From contig NZ_JAGMUL010000042.1 in assembly GCF_019049285.1 (NCBI RefSeq), forward strand, positions 62,001-126,000: a stretch of DNA of 64,000 nt, given 5' to 3'. The stretch comes from Streptomyces sp. AC550_RSS872. GTDB taxonomy: Bacteria > Actinomycetota > Actinomycetes > Streptomycetales > Streptomycetaceae. The translations under genes were made by a program, and so were the position numbers. Shown piece by piece: positions 34,703 through 43,217 of the stretch; positions within the stretch are counted from its first letter, which is position 1; each line of letters starts with the position of its first letter. Below the pieces are notes generated by a model, which had not been told where the DNA came from, ran no database searches, and worked only from the letters and a program-made list of their open reading frames with translations.

Positions 34703-36151
34703 TCAGAGTTCGCCGCCGGACTTCCGGGTGTGCAACTGCCGTGCCACCTCGGCGATCGAGCCCGAAAGGGAGGGGTACACGGTGAAGGCGTTCGCGATCT
34801 GTTCGACCGTCAGATTGTTGTCGACCGCGATCGAGATCGGATGGATCAGTTCCGAGGCGCGCGGCGACACGACCACACCGCCGACCACGATGCCCGTGCC
34901 CGGACGGCAGAAGATCTTGACGAAGCCGTCCCGGATGCCCTGCATCTTGGCGCGCGGGTTGCGCAGCAGCGGCAGTTTGACGACCCGGGCGTCGATCTTC
35001 CCTGCGTCCACGTCGGCCTGGGAGTAGCCGACGGTGGCGATCTCGGGGTCGGTGAAGACGTTGGAGGACACGGTCTTCAGGTTCAGCGGGGCCACCGCGT
35101 CGCCGAGGAAGTGGTACATGGCGATACGTCCCTGCATGGCGGCCACCGACGCGAGGGCGAAGACACCGGTCACGTCACCGGCGGCGTACACGCCGGGAGC
35201 GGTGGTCCTCGACACCTTGTCGGTCCAGATGTGCCCGGACTCGCGCAGCTTGACGCCGGCCTCCTCCAGGCCCATGCCCTCGGAGTTCGGGATGGCGCCG
35301 ACGGCCATCAGACAGTGGCTGCCGCTGATGACACGCCCGTCGGCGAGGGTGACCTCGACCCGGTCGCCGACGCGCTTGGCGGCGGCGGCGCGCGAGCGGG
35401 CCATGACGTTCATGCCACGGCGCCGGAAGACGTCCTCGAGGACCGCGGCGGCGTCGGGGTCCTCGCCCGGGAGCACGCGATCCCGCGACGAGACGAGGGT
35501 GACCCGCGATCCGAGCGCCTGGTAGGCACCGGCGAACTCGGCACCCGTCACACCCGACCCGACCACGATGAGTTCCTCGGGCAGCTCGGTCAGGTCGTAG
35601 ACCTGGGTCCAGTTGAGGATGCGCTCGCCGTCGGGCTGGGCGTCGGGCAGCTCGCGCGGGTGACCGCCGGTGGCGATCAGGACGGCGTCGGCGGTGAGGG
35701 TCTCCTCGGTGCCGTCGGCGGCGCGGACGACGACCTTGCGCGACCCGTCGAGGCCCTGCATGCCCTCCAGCCGGCCGCGGCCGCGCAGGACCCGGGCGCC
35801 GGCGCGCGTGACGGAGGCCGTGATGTCGTGGGACTGGGCGAGCGCGAGGCGCTTCACACGCCGGTTGACCTTGCCCAGGTCGACGCCCACCACCCGGGCG
35901 GGCGTGTCGATGTGCGGCGTGTCGTCGGCGACGATGATGCCCAGCTCCTCGTACGAGGAGTCGAAGGTGGTCATCACCTCGGCCGTGGCGATGAGAGTCT
36001 TCGACGGCACGCAGTCGGTGAGCACCGACGCCCCGCCCAGACCGTCGCAGTCGACGACGGTCACCTCCGCGCCGAGCTGGGCGGCCACCAGGGCCGCCTC
36101 GTATCCGCCGGGTCCGCCACCGATGATCACGATCCGAGTCACGTACTCCAT
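34703..36151 (-). CDS. lpdA: FAD-dependent NAD(P)H:quinone oxidoreductase, LpdA type
   Basis: 482-aa flavoprotein of the pyridine-nucleotide disulfide family. FAD loop: IIGGGPGGYEAAL. NAD(P) loop: IVVGSGVTGAEFAGAYQALGS. Second FAD motif: GVYAAGDVTG. The dimerisation domain ends the protein. In the redox-active position the usual CxxxxC is replaced by S42-VLTD-C47 (GGASVLTDCVPSK), so it cannot be a normal lipoamide dehydrogenase. The Mycobacterium tuberculosis protein LpdA has the same loss and reduces quinones. ATG 36151 or GTG 36142 may start it. Confidence 0.9.
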   Translation of the reverse strand: MEYVTRIVIIGGGPGGYEAALVAAQLGAEVTVVDCDGLGGASVLTDCVPSKTLIATAEVMTTFDSSYEELGIIVADDTPHIDTPARVVGVDLGKVNRRVKRLALAQSHDITASVTRAGARVLRGRGRLEGMQGLDGSRKVVVRAADGTEETLTADAVLIATGGHPRELPDAQPDGERILNWTQVYDLTELPEELIVVGSGVTGAEFAGAYQALGSRVTLVSSRDRVLPGEDPDAAAVLEDVFRRRGMNVMARSRAAAAKRVGDRVEVTLADGRVISGSHCLMAVGAIPNSEGMGLEEAGVKLRESGHIWTDKVSRTTAPGVYAAGDVTGVFALASVAAMQGRIAMYHFLGDAVAPLNLKTVSSNVFTDPEIATVGYSQADVDAGKIDARVVKLPLLRNPRAKMQGIRDGFVKIFCRPGTGIVVGGVVVSPRASELIHPISIAVDNNLTVEQIANAFTVYPSLSGSIAEVARQLHTRKSGGEL

Positions 36152-36247
36152 TGTCCCGCACGCCACGGAGTGGCACGGCCCGGGGGCCCGCCCGAGACAC
36201 CACTGTTACGGGCGGGGTGGACGATTCGACTGCCGTACCCTCTCTCC

Positions 36248-36685
36248 ATGTCGCTCTACGCCGCGTACGCCGGCAATCTCGACGCGCGGCTGATGACCCG
36301 CCGCGCCCCCCACTCGCCGCTGCGCGCCACCGGCTGGCTCAACGGATGGCGGCTGACGTTCGGGGGCGAGCAGCTCGGCTGGGACGGCGCGCTGGCGACG
36401 CTCGTCGAGGAGCCGGGGGAGCAGGTCTTCGTCGCGCTGTACGACATCGCCCCGATGGACGAGGAGTCCCTGGACCGCTGGGAGGGCGTCGGCCTCGGCA
36501 TCTACCGCCGGCTTCGGGTCCGGGTGGACACGCTGGAGGGCGAGGAGCCTGCGTGGGTGTACGTGCTGAACGCCTACGAGGGCGGGCTGCCCGCGGCACG
36601 CTACCTGGGCGAGATCGCGGACGCGGCGGAGTCCGCCGGGGCGCCACACGATTACGTGATGGAGCTGCGGAAGCGGCCGTGCTGA
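36248..36685 (+). CDS. Gamma-glutamylcyclotransferase-like protein
   Basis: 145-aa protein of the GGCT/AIG2-like fold. The N-terminal YAAYAGNLDARLM corresponds to the YGSN substrate loop of the family. The acidic catalytic position is expected in DEESLDRWEGVGLGIYRR, which holds E in the typical LDxxEG motif. It could cleave gamma-glutamyl amines or peptides; the real substrate is unknown. It is divergent from lpdA with a 96-bp gap and has no close partner gene. Confidence 0.8.
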   Translation: MSLYAAYAGNLDARLMTRRAPHSPLRATGWLNGWRLTFGGEQLGWDGALATLVEEPGEQVFVALYDIAPMDEESLDRWEGVGLGIYRRLRVRVDTLEGEEPAWVYVLNAYEGGLPAARYLGEIADAAESAGAPHDYVMELRKRPC

Positions 36686-36735
36686 AGGTGGGCGACTCCT
36701 AGACTTGGGGGATCGACGCACCAACGGGAGATCGC

Positions 36736-37014
36736 ATGGCCCCCACCACGTACGACGTCTACTACACGGTGCAGGCCGCCGAAGCCCGCGACAGGCTCGA
36801 CGACAGGCAGCGCACCGCGTTCGACAAAGGCATCGCCCTGCTGGCCCGCGACCCCTTCCTCTCGGTGTCACGGCCCATAAGCTCGACGGGCGACGATCGC
36901 ACGATCCGGCTCACACAGAACGTCCTCGTGGAGTACACGGTCAGTCGCGGCCGTCTGTTGATCTTCATCGTCGAGGTCTTCAACGACAAGGACATCCTCG
37001 TCACGGACGAGTGA
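36736..37014 (+). CDS. RelE/ParE-fold small protein without a partner antitoxin
   Basis: 92-aa basic-acidic mixed protein. The pattern of two N-terminal helices (AAEARDRLDDRQRTAFDKGIALLARDP) followed by strands IRLTQNVLVEYTVSRGRLLIFIVEVFNDK resembles RelE/ParE toxins, but catalytic Arg/Tyr/His positions are not clear. No antitoxin-like gene is adjacent: the upstream neighbour encodes a cyclotransferase and the downstream one a nucleoside phosphorylase. It may be a solitary toxin relative or an unrelated fold. Confidence 0.5.
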   Translation: MAPTTYDVYYTVQAAEARDRLDDRQRTAFDKGIALLARDPFLSVSRPISSTGDDRTIRLTQNVLVEYTVSRGRLLIFIVEVFNDKDILVTDE

Positions 37015-37086
37015 GCGGTCCGGACCCGGGCGAGCTGTTCGTTGGAAACGACAAGACAACGATCGCCATCCCGTGAGCTCTGTCAT

Positions 37087-37123
37087 CTACGCGCGTAGGC
37101 CCAAACCGGCTACCCTCAGTCGC
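37087..37123 (+). promoter_or_regulatory. Operator and leaderless promoter of the purine nucleoside phosphorylase
   Basis: The perfect 12-bp palindrome CTACGCGCGTAG is at 37087-37098, followed by TACCCT (37111-37116), a good -10. The GTG start lies at 37124, seven bases after the -10, so the message probably has no or almost no leader. The palindrome overlaps the -35 zone. The same motif is found before deoC and add. Confidence 0.6.
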
Positions 37124-37948
37124 GTGAACGCATCTCTTCTTCCGGACGACATCCAGGGCGACCCCCACGCCGCCGCCGACGCCGCCGCCGCGCGCCTGCG
37201 CGAACTCACCGGCGCCGAGACCCACGACGTCGCCCTCGTGATGGGCTCCGGCTGGGCACCGGCCGTGGACGCCCTGGGCGCACCCGAGGCCGAGTTCCAG
37301 GTCACCGAGCTGCCCGGTTTCCCGCCGCCTGCGGTGGAGGGGCACGGCGGCAAGATCCGCTCCTACCGGATCGGCAACAAGCGCGCCCTCGTCTTCCTGG
37401 GCCGCACCCACTACTACGAGGGTCGCGGCGTGGCGGCGGTGGCCCACGGCGTCCGCACCGCGGTGGCGGCCGGCTGCAAGACGATCGTCCTCACCAACGG
37501 CTGCGGTGGCCTGCGCGAGGGCATGCGGCCCGGTCAGCCGGTCCTGATCAGCGACCACATCAACCTCACGGCGACGTCCCCGATCATCGGCGCGAACTTC
37601 GTCGACCTGACGGACCTGTACTCGCCGCGGCTGCGTGCCCTGTGCAAGGAGATCGACCCCACGCTGGAGGAGGGCGTCTACGCCCAGTTCCCCGGCCCGC
37701 ACTACGAGACGCCGGCGGAGATCCGGATGGCGCGGGTCATCGGGGCGGACCTGGTGGGCATGTCGACGGTGCTCGAGGCCATCGCGGCGCGTGAGGCGGG
37801 TGCGGAGGTGCTGGGCATCTCCCTGGTGACGAACCTCGCGGCCGGTATGACGGGTGAGCCCCTCAACCACGAGGAAGTCCTTCAGGCCGGGCGCGACTCG
37901 GCCACGCGGATGGGGTCGCTGCTGGCGCAGGTGCTCGGGCGCCTGTAA
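37124..37948 (+). CDS. Purine nucleoside phosphorylase
   Basis: 274-aa enzyme of the trimeric PNP class that splits inosine, guanosine and their deoxy forms to base and (deoxy)ribose-1-phosphate. Motifs: VMGSGWAPAVD (phosphate loop), FLGRTHYYEG (H in the RxHxYEG motif), TNGCGGL, GPHYETPAEIRM, and MSTVLEAIAAREAGAEVLGISLVTNLAAG with the base-binding Glu/Asn region. The gene starts at GTG 37124 without a ribosome site. It is preceded by the nucleoside operator candidate and followed by the sugar phosphomutase gene. Confidence 0.94.
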   Translation: MNASLLPDDIQGDPHAAADAAAARLRELTGAETHDVALVMGSGWAPAVDALGAPEAEFQVTELPGFPPPAVEGHGGKIRSYRIGNKRALVFLGRTHYYEGRGVAAVAHGVRTAVAAGCKTIVLTNGCGGLREGMRPGQPVLISDHINLTATSPIIGANFVDLTDLYSPRLRALCKEIDPTLEEGVYAQFPGPHYETPAEIRMARVIGADLVGMSTVLEAIAAREAGAEVLGISLVTNLAAGMTGEPLNHEEVLQAGRDSATRMGSLLAQVLGRL

Positions 37949-37955
37949 ACCGTTC

Positions 37956-38141
37956 CTCGCCCCCGCCGCCCCTACCCGTCCCATCCTTCCGGGGCTCCGC
38001 CCCGGACCCCGCTCCTCAAACGCCGGAGAGGCTGAGTTCTTCAGCCCGTCCGGCGTTCGAGGACAAGGCCCGCAGGGCCGATGCGGGGGGTCTGGGGGCG
38101 CAGCCCCCAGGGATGGGACGGGTAGGGGCGGCGGGGGCGAG
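37956..38141. repeat. MITE-like element with 31-bp perfect terminal inverted repeats
   Basis: The 31 bases at 37956-37986 are an exact reverse complement of those at 38111-38141. Between them is a second, imperfect inverted repeat centred near 38036 (CTCAAACGCCGGAGAGG-like left arm, CGTCCGGCGTTCGAGGA-like right arm) and smaller stems (GGGGCTCCGCCCC). The inner sequence resembles a dispersed intergenic repeat common in Streptomyces. It carries no gene and begins 8 bp after the PNP stop. RNA from it would fold into one long hairpin. Confidence 0.85.
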
Positions 38142-38197
38142 AAGATCCGCCCGTATCCGACCCGCTCCCGAACGACACGAACGAGAGGTTGACCGAC

Positions 38198-39829
38198 GTG
38201 CACGACGATCTCATCGCCCGGGCCCAGGCCTGGCTCACCGAGGACCCGGACCCGGAGACCCGCGACGAGCTCGCCAAGCTCATCGAAGCAGCCGACATCG
38301 AAGAGCTCACCGCACGCTTCAGCGGCACCCTCCAGTTCGGCACCGCAGGACTGCGAGGCGAACTCGGCGCCGGCCCGATGCGCATGAACCGCACGGTCGT
38401 CATCCGCGCCGCCGCCGGCCTCGCCGCGTACCTCAGGAAGCAGGGCCACGAGAACGGCCTCGTCGTCATCGGCTACGACGCCCGCCACAAGTCGGAGGAC
38501 TTCGCCCGCGACACCGCCGCGGTGATGACCGGCGCGGGCCTCCGCGCCGCCGTTCTCCCCCGCCCCCTCCCCACCCCGGTCCTCGCGTACGCCATAAGGC
38601 ACCTCGGCGCGGTCGCCGGAGTCGAGGTCACCGCCAGCCACAACCCGCCCCGCGACAACGGCTACAAGGTCTACCTCGGCGACGGCTCCCAGATCGTCCC
38701 GCCCGCGGACGTCGAGATCGCGGAAGAGATCGCCGCCGTACCGTCCCTGACGGTCGTCCCCCGCCCCACGGAGGGCTGGGAAACCCTCGACGACAGCGTC
38801 CTGGACGCCTACCTCGCCCGCACGGACGTGGTCCTCGCCGCCGACTCCCCGCGCACCGCCCGCACCGTCTACACGGCGATGCACGGCGTCGGCAAGGACG
38901 TCCTCCTCGCCGCCTTCGAGCGCACCGGCTTCCCCGCCCCCGCCCTCGTCGCCGAGCAGGCCGAGCCGGACCCGGACTTCCCTACCGTCGCCTTCCCCAA
39001 CCCGGAAGAGCCCGGCGCGATGGACCTGGCCTTCGCCAAGGCCCGCGAGACCGACCCCGACCTGATCATCGCCAACGACCCGGACGCCGACCGCTGCGCC
39101 GCCGCCGTCAAGGACGGGGACGCTTGGCGGATGCTGCGCGGCGACGAGGTGGGCGCGCTGCTCGCCGCGCACCTCGTCCGCCGCGGAGCGCAGGGCACCT
39201 TCGCCGAGTCGATCGTCTCCTCCTCCCTCCTCGGCCGTATCGCCGAGAAGGCGGGCCTGCCCTACGAGGAGACCCTCACCGGCTTCAAGTGGATCGCCCG
39301 CGTCGACGGCCTGCGCTACGGCTACGAGGAGGCCCTCGGCTACTGCGTCGACCCCGAGGGCGTACGCGACAAGGACGGCATCACGGCCGCCCTGCTGATC
39401 ACCGAGCTGGCCTCCGTCCTCAAGGCCGAGGGCCGCACGCTCCTCGATCTGCTCGACGACCTCGCGGTGGAACACGGCCTGCACGCCACCGACCAGCTCT
39501 CGGTCCGCGTCCAGGACCTGTCGGTCATCGCGAACGCCATGCGCCGGTTGCGCGAGCAGCCGCCGACCGAGCTCGCCGGTCTGGCCATCACCCGCGCCGA
39601 GGACCTCACCCAGGGCACCGACACCCTGCCGCCCACCGACGGCCTGCGCTACACCCTGGAGGGTGCCCGCGTCATCGTCCGCCCCAGCGGCACGGAGCCC
39701 AAGCTCAAGTGCTACCTGGAGGTCGTCGTCCCGGTCGCCGCGCACGCCGGACTGGCGGCTGCCCGCGCCAAGGCGGCCGACCTGCTCGCGACGATCAAGC
39801 GGGACCTGTCGGCGGCGGCCGGCATCTGA
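38198..39829 (+). CDS. Phospho-sugar mutase, probable phosphopentomutase (PGM2/PmmB type)
   Basis: 543-aa alpha-D-phosphohexomutase superfamily enzyme. GTG 38198 is chosen because GAGAGG lies nine bases upstream; a TTG at 38189 would abut that site. The phosphoserine is S147 in VTASHNPPRDNGYKVY. The magnesium loop is ANDPDADRC, the sugar-recognition loop is GFKWIARVDG, and the phosphate-binding loop is RPSGTEPKLKCY. The length fits the PGM2/PmmB group. Placed between PNP and deoC it most likely converts (deoxy)ribose-1-phosphate to the 5-phosphate. Confidence 0.88.
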   Translation: MHDDLIARAQAWLTEDPDPETRDELAKLIEAADIEELTARFSGTLQFGTAGLRGELGAGPMRMNRTVVIRAAAGLAAYLRKQGHENGLVVIGYDARHKSEDFARDTAAVMTGAGLRAAVLPRPLPTPVLAYAIRHLGAVAGVEVTASHNPPRDNGYKVYLGDGSQIVPPADVEIAEEIAAVPSLTVVPRPTEGWETLDDSVLDAYLARTDVVLAADSPRTARTVYTAMHGVGKDVLLAAFERTGFPAPALVAEQAEPDPDFPTVAFPNPEEPGAMDLAFAKARETDPDLIIANDPDADRCAAAVKDGDAWRMLRGDEVGALLAAHLVRRGAQGTFAESIVSSSLLGRIAEKAGLPYEETLTGFKWIARVDGLRYGYEEALGYCVDPEGVRDKDGITAALLITELASVLKAEGRTLLDLLDDLAVEHGLHATDQLSVRVQDLSVIANAMRRLREQPPTELAGLAITRAEDLTQGTDTLPPTDGLRYTLEGARVIVRPSGTEPKLKCYLEVVVPVAAHAGLAAARAKAADLLATIKRDLSAAAGI

Positions 39830-39875
39830 GCCGTACGCGGCCGGCTCGAAGTCCTACGACGGCTCACTGGTCCTT

Positions 39876-39913
39876 CCCGAAAGGGTGCCCCCATCCGGAG
39901 GCACCCTTTCGGG
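39876..39913 (+). terminator. Terminator hairpin after the sugar phosphomutase
   Basis: A perfect 14-bp stem (CCCGAAAGGGTGCC/GGCACCCTTTCGGG) with a 10-nt loop starts 47 bp after the stop codon and ends the PNP-mutase transcription unit. Confidence 0.8.
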
Positions 39914-40012
39914 CGATTTCCGCACGGCGGTTGACCCGCGCTCCACTCCCCGCCAGGCCCCCCGGGCAACGGTGGACGGGAAACGCACCACCGATCCGCC
40001 TGGAGCCGCGCC

Positions 40013-41197
40013 GTGTCAACGACCGCATCCCGGCCGACCCCCCGCACCACCACCGCCCCCGGCTCCCGCCCCCCACCACGGGCCCGCCCCGCTCTCCTCC
40101 CCGCCCTGCGCCGCGCGGCCCCCGCCCTCCTCGCCTACCTCGCCGTACGCGGCACGGGCCTGCTGTTCCTCACCCTCTGGGCGCACCGGCAGCGGCACGG
40201 CGTCTGGCCGATCCTGGCGACGCAGTGGGACACCGACTGGTATCTCGGCATCGCCGACCACGGCTACGCGCACGAGCTCGGCACCGCGCACAACGCCAAC
40301 AACCTGGCGTTCTTCCCGCTCTACCCCGCCCTCGTGAAGGCGCTCTCGGCACTCACGCCGGGCACCCGCGCGAGCACCGGCCTCGGCCTCGCCGTCATCG
40401 CCTCCCTCGTCGCCGCGTGGGGAGTCTTCGCGGTCGGCGACCGGCTGTACGGGCGCCGGACCGGCGTCCTCCTGACCACTCTCTGGGCCGCGCTCCCGGT
40501 CGGCCTGGTGCAGTGGATGGGCTACACCGAGTCCCTGTTCACAGCGCTCGCCGCCTGGTCCCTGTACGCCGTGCTCACCGGCCGGCTCCTCACCGCGGCC
40601 TGGCTCGCCGCGCTCGCGGGCCTGACCCGTCCGACCGGGGTCGCGGTGGCGGCGGCGGTCACGACCGCGGCCCTGCTCACGCTGCGCCGCCGCTTCGGCC
40701 TCCGTACCCTCGCGGCCGCCGTGACCGCGCCACTCGGCTGGTGCGGATATGTCGGCTGGGTGGGCCTGCGCGTGGGGCGCTGGGACGGCTACTTCGCCGT
40801 ACAGCGGCTGTGGCACAACGAGCTGGACGGCGGCCTCGAAACGCTGCGTCAGATGCGGCGGCTGCTGATCTACGCCCCGAAGCCGGAGCTGTTCCTGGTG
40901 ATGGTGACGCTCACGCTGATCGCGTCGGTCGTGCTGTTCGGGCTGGCCGTGGCGGACCGGCAGCCGGTTTCGCTGCTGGTCTTCACGGCCGTACTGCTCG
41001 CGATCGTCCTGGGCAGCGGCGGCGTCTACTTCCCCCGCGCCCGCTTCCTGCTCCCCGCCTTCCCGCTCCTGCTCCCGCTCGCCCTGCACCTGTCCCGCGC
41101 GAGCCGTCGCCACCGGGCGCTCGCCCTCGCGGGGGCGGTCATCGGCTCGGCGTACTGCGGTGCGTACATGGCGCTGGTGTATCCGGGCGCGCCCTGA
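40013..41197 (+). CDS. PIG-V-like membrane mannosyltransferase family protein
   Basis: 394-aa integral membrane protein with about nine to ten hydrophobic helices, starting at GTG 40013. Helix-loop motifs typical of the GT-C fold PIG-V group are WDTDWYLGIADHGY (the WD/D substrate motif in the first loop) and NLAFFPLYPALVKAL. It would transfer a sugar from a polyprenyl phosphate donor outside the membrane, perhaps to a protein or lipid; neither donor nor acceptor is known. It lies alone between the terminator and the convergent PH-domain gene. Confidence 0.8.
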   Translation: MSTTASRPTPRTTTAPGSRPPPRARPALLPALRRAAPALLAYLAVRGTGLLFLTLWAHRQRHGVWPILATQWDTDWYLGIADHGYAHELGTAHNANNLAFFPLYPALVKALSALTPGTRASTGLGLAVIASLVAAWGVFAVGDRLYGRRTGVLLTTLWAALPVGLVQWMGYTESLFTALAAWSLYAVLTGRLLTAAWLAALAGLTRPTGVAVAAAVTTAALLTLRRRFGLRTLAAAVTAPLGWCGYVGWVGLRVGRWDGYFAVQRLWHNELDGGLETLRQMRRLLIYAPKPELFLVMVTLTLIASVVLFGLAVADRQPVSLLVFTAVLLAIVLGSGGVYFPRARFLLPAFPLLLPLALHLSRASRRHRALALAGAVIGSAYCGAYMALVYPGAP

Positions 41198-41238
41198 TCG
41201 CCGAGTGCACGGGCACCCTCAGGCAGTCCCGCCGTCTC

Positions 41239-41934
41239 TCAGCCCACCGCCAGCAGAATCAGCAGCAGCACGGCTCCCGCGATCGCGGGGCCCACGACCT
41301 CATAGGCCCACCGCACGGTCACCTCGCCCTGTGCGGACTCGGCCTCCCCGTGGTTCTCCAGCAGTTCCCGCAGGTCGTCCATGATCTTGTCGGTCTCGGC
41401 CCGCATCGGACCGTGCGCGTCGGCCGCCCCGTGCGACGCCGCGAACCCGCGCCCGCGTCCTCCGGGTGCCCTGTCGCCGCCCCCTCGGCCTGCGGCGTTC
41501 GTCTTCGCCGCCGTACGGTCCGCGTGCTGCGCCGCCTTCTTGCGGGCCCGCAGCGAGACGGGGATCGCCCAGAGCTGGTACTTGGTGCCGGACGTCGCGA
41601 CGACCTCGTTCGAGTAGCCGGACCGCAGCGAGGCGATCTGTCCCCAGGGGAGCACGATGACACGCAGCGGGTTGCGGATGCGCAGGCGCTCCTCGTTGGC
41701 GTACACGGCGGGACGGAGCGTGAACGCCGACGCCAGCGGGACGATCAGGATCATCGCGGCGAGCGCGAGCCACTGCGTGCGGCTCTCACCGCGCACCAGG
41801 GCGTCGATGCCGAGCCAGAACACGATGGCGAGCAGCGCGACGCCGCCGAGGATGCCCAGGGGGGAGCGGTAGATCCGGTCCCTCGACGCGGGGTCCGGGG
41901 TGGAGGGCTGGTGCTCGTGGTCGGGGGTCGTCAT
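41239..41934 (-). CDS. PH-domain (bPH-type) membrane protein
   Basis: 231-aa protein with two N-terminal membrane helices (LGILGGVALLAIVFWLGI near 28-45 and WLALAAMILIVPLASAF near 53-70), then a pleckstrin-homology-like strand block (RPAVYANEERLRIRNPLRVIVLPWGQIASLRSGYSNEVV), a basic low-complexity linker, and a third C-terminal helix (GPAIAGAVLLLILLAV). Actinobacterial relatives are annotated PH domain-containing. The function is unknown. Confidence 0.78.
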   Translation of the reverse strand: MTTPDHEHQPSTPDPASRDRIYRSPLGILGGVALLAIVFWLGIDALVRGESRTQWLALAAMILIVPLASAFTLRPAVYANEERLRIRNPLRVIVLPWGQIASLRSGYSNEVVATSGTKYQLWAIPVSLRARKKAAQHADRTAAKTNAAGRGGGDRAPGGRGRGFAASHGAADAHGPMRAETDKIMDDLRELLENHGEAESAQGEVTVRWAYEVVGPAIAGAVLLLILLAVG

Positions 41935-42243
41935 GGGGCCGATTGTGCCGCATGCCTGCCGGCGGCCTGGCGGGGTGCCGGTCCGGCCGGGGGCGGGGTG
42001 GTTTGTGGGCGCGTGCGGGTGCCCGGGGGGAGGGGGGCGAGCGCCCGATCGCTGTGGGGGGTGCGGTGTGCGTGGGCGGGTGCGGGCCGGATGGGGCTGG
42101 TCGCGCAGTTCCCCACGCCCCTGGGGCGTGCGGCCGGCCGGCGTCGACGGATCCCGCGTCCTGTGGGCATCCGGCCACCCGGCGATTCACAGATCCGGCC
42201 CCACGGGGTGTACAGCCGCTACGCGCGTAGATATGCTCGTCTG
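41935..42243. other. 309-bp G-rich gap upstream of deoC
   Basis: No gene is seen. The plus strand is G-rich with long G runs (about 41990-42090). Around 42100-42125 the sequence GGTCGCGCAGTTCCCCACGC followed by CCCTGGGG matches a dispersed repeat often found between Streptomyces genes. The deoC operator and promoter occupy the last 30 bases. Confidence 0.55.
42219..42243 (+). promoter_or_regulatory. Operator and leaderless promoter of deoC
   Basis: A perfect CTACGCGCGTAG lies at 42219-42230, one base before the -10-like TATGCT (42232-42237). GTG 42244 follows the -10 by six bases, so transcription should begin at the start codon. A repressor bound here would cover the -10/-35 spacer. It is identical to the site before the purine phosphorylase. 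Confidence 0.62.
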
Positions 42244-43212
42244 GTGACCATGCCCACCAATGCATCTGCCGCAGCTCACGCACTCACGGACGTCACCGCG
42301 TCCGACAGCACGCTGCGCCGCTTCCTTCACGGGCTGCCCGGCGTCGACGCGGTCGGCCTGGAGGGGCGTGCGGCGTCCCTCGGTACCCGTTCCATCAAGA
42401 CGACCGCCAAGGCGTACGCCATCGACCTCGCCATCTCGATGGTCGACCTGACGACGCTGGAAGGCGCGGACACCCCGGGCAAGGTCCGGGCGCTCGGCGC
42501 CAAGGCGGTCCACCCCGACCCCACCGACCGGACGACCCCGGCGACCGCGGCCGTCTGCGTCTATCCCGACATGGTGGCCACCGCCAAGGAGGCCGTCGCG
42601 GGCTCGACCGTGAAGGTCGCCTCGGTCGCGACCGCGTTCCCGGCGGGCCGCGCCCCCCTCACCGTCAAGCTGGCGGACGTGCGCGAGGCCGTGGCGGCGG
42701 GCGCCGACGAGATCGACATGGTCATCGACCGCGGGGCGTTCCTCGCGGGCAACTACATGAAGGTGTACGACGAGATCGTCGCCGTGAAGTCGGCCTGCGG
42801 GACGAGCGCCCGCCTCAAGGTCATCTTCGAGACCGGCGAGCTGTCGACGTACGACAACATCCGGCGGGCCAGCTGGCTCGGCATGCTGGGCGGCGCCGAC
42901 TTCATCAAGACGTCCACCGGCAAGGTCGCCGTCAACGCCACCCCCGCGAACACCCTCCTTATGCTGGAAGCGGTGCGCGACTTCCGCGCCCAGACCGGCA
43001 TCCAGGTCGGCGTGAAGCCGGCCGGCGGCATCAGGACGACCAAGGACGCCATCAAGTTCCTCGTCCTGGTCAACGAGACCGCGGGCGAGGACTGGCTGGA
43101 CAACCACTGGTTCCGCTTCGGCGCCTCCTCGCTCCTGAACGACCTGCTGATGCAGCGTCAGAAGCTGGCCACCGGCCGCTACTCCGGCCCCGACTACGTG
43201 ACGGTGGACTGA
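42244..43212 (+). CDS. deoC: Deoxyribose-phosphate aldolase
   Basis: 322-aa class I aldolase that splits 2-deoxyribose-5-phosphate to glyceraldehyde-3-phosphate and acetaldehyde. It starts at GTG 42244 (leaderless) or ATG 42250. Motifs: AISMVDLTTLEGADT near the N-terminus, KVASVATAFPAG, the proton-relay DEIDMVIDRGAFL, KVIFETGEL, and the Schiff-base lysine in DFIKTSTGK; the second lysine is in VGVKPAGGIRTTKDA. It is followed after 5 bp by two aldehyde dehydrogenase genes, which could oxidise its acetaldehyde. Confidence 0.94.
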   Translation: MTMPTNASAAAHALTDVTASDSTLRRFLHGLPGVDAVGLEGRAASLGTRSIKTTAKAYAIDLAISMVDLTTLEGADTPGKVRALGAKAVHPDPTDRTTPATAAVCVYPDMVATAKEAVAGSTVKVASVATAFPAGRAPLTVKLADVREAVAAGADEIDMVIDRGAFLAGNYMKVYDEIVAVKSACGTSARLKVIFETGELSTYDNIRRASWLGMLGGADFIKTSTGKVAVNATPANTLLMLEAVRDFRAQTGIQVGVKPAGGIRTTKDAIKFLVLVNETAGEDWLDNHWFRFGASSLLNDLLMQRQKLATGRYSGPDYVTVD

Positions 43213-43217
43213 TCACC

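Noticed and set aside
38113..43212. 1699-codon open frame on the plus strand across mutase, mannosyltransferase and deoC
   Set aside because: It is an alternate frame of real genes, kept open by very high GC; its first two thirds are Arg/Pro-rich and only the last part (deoC) has homology.
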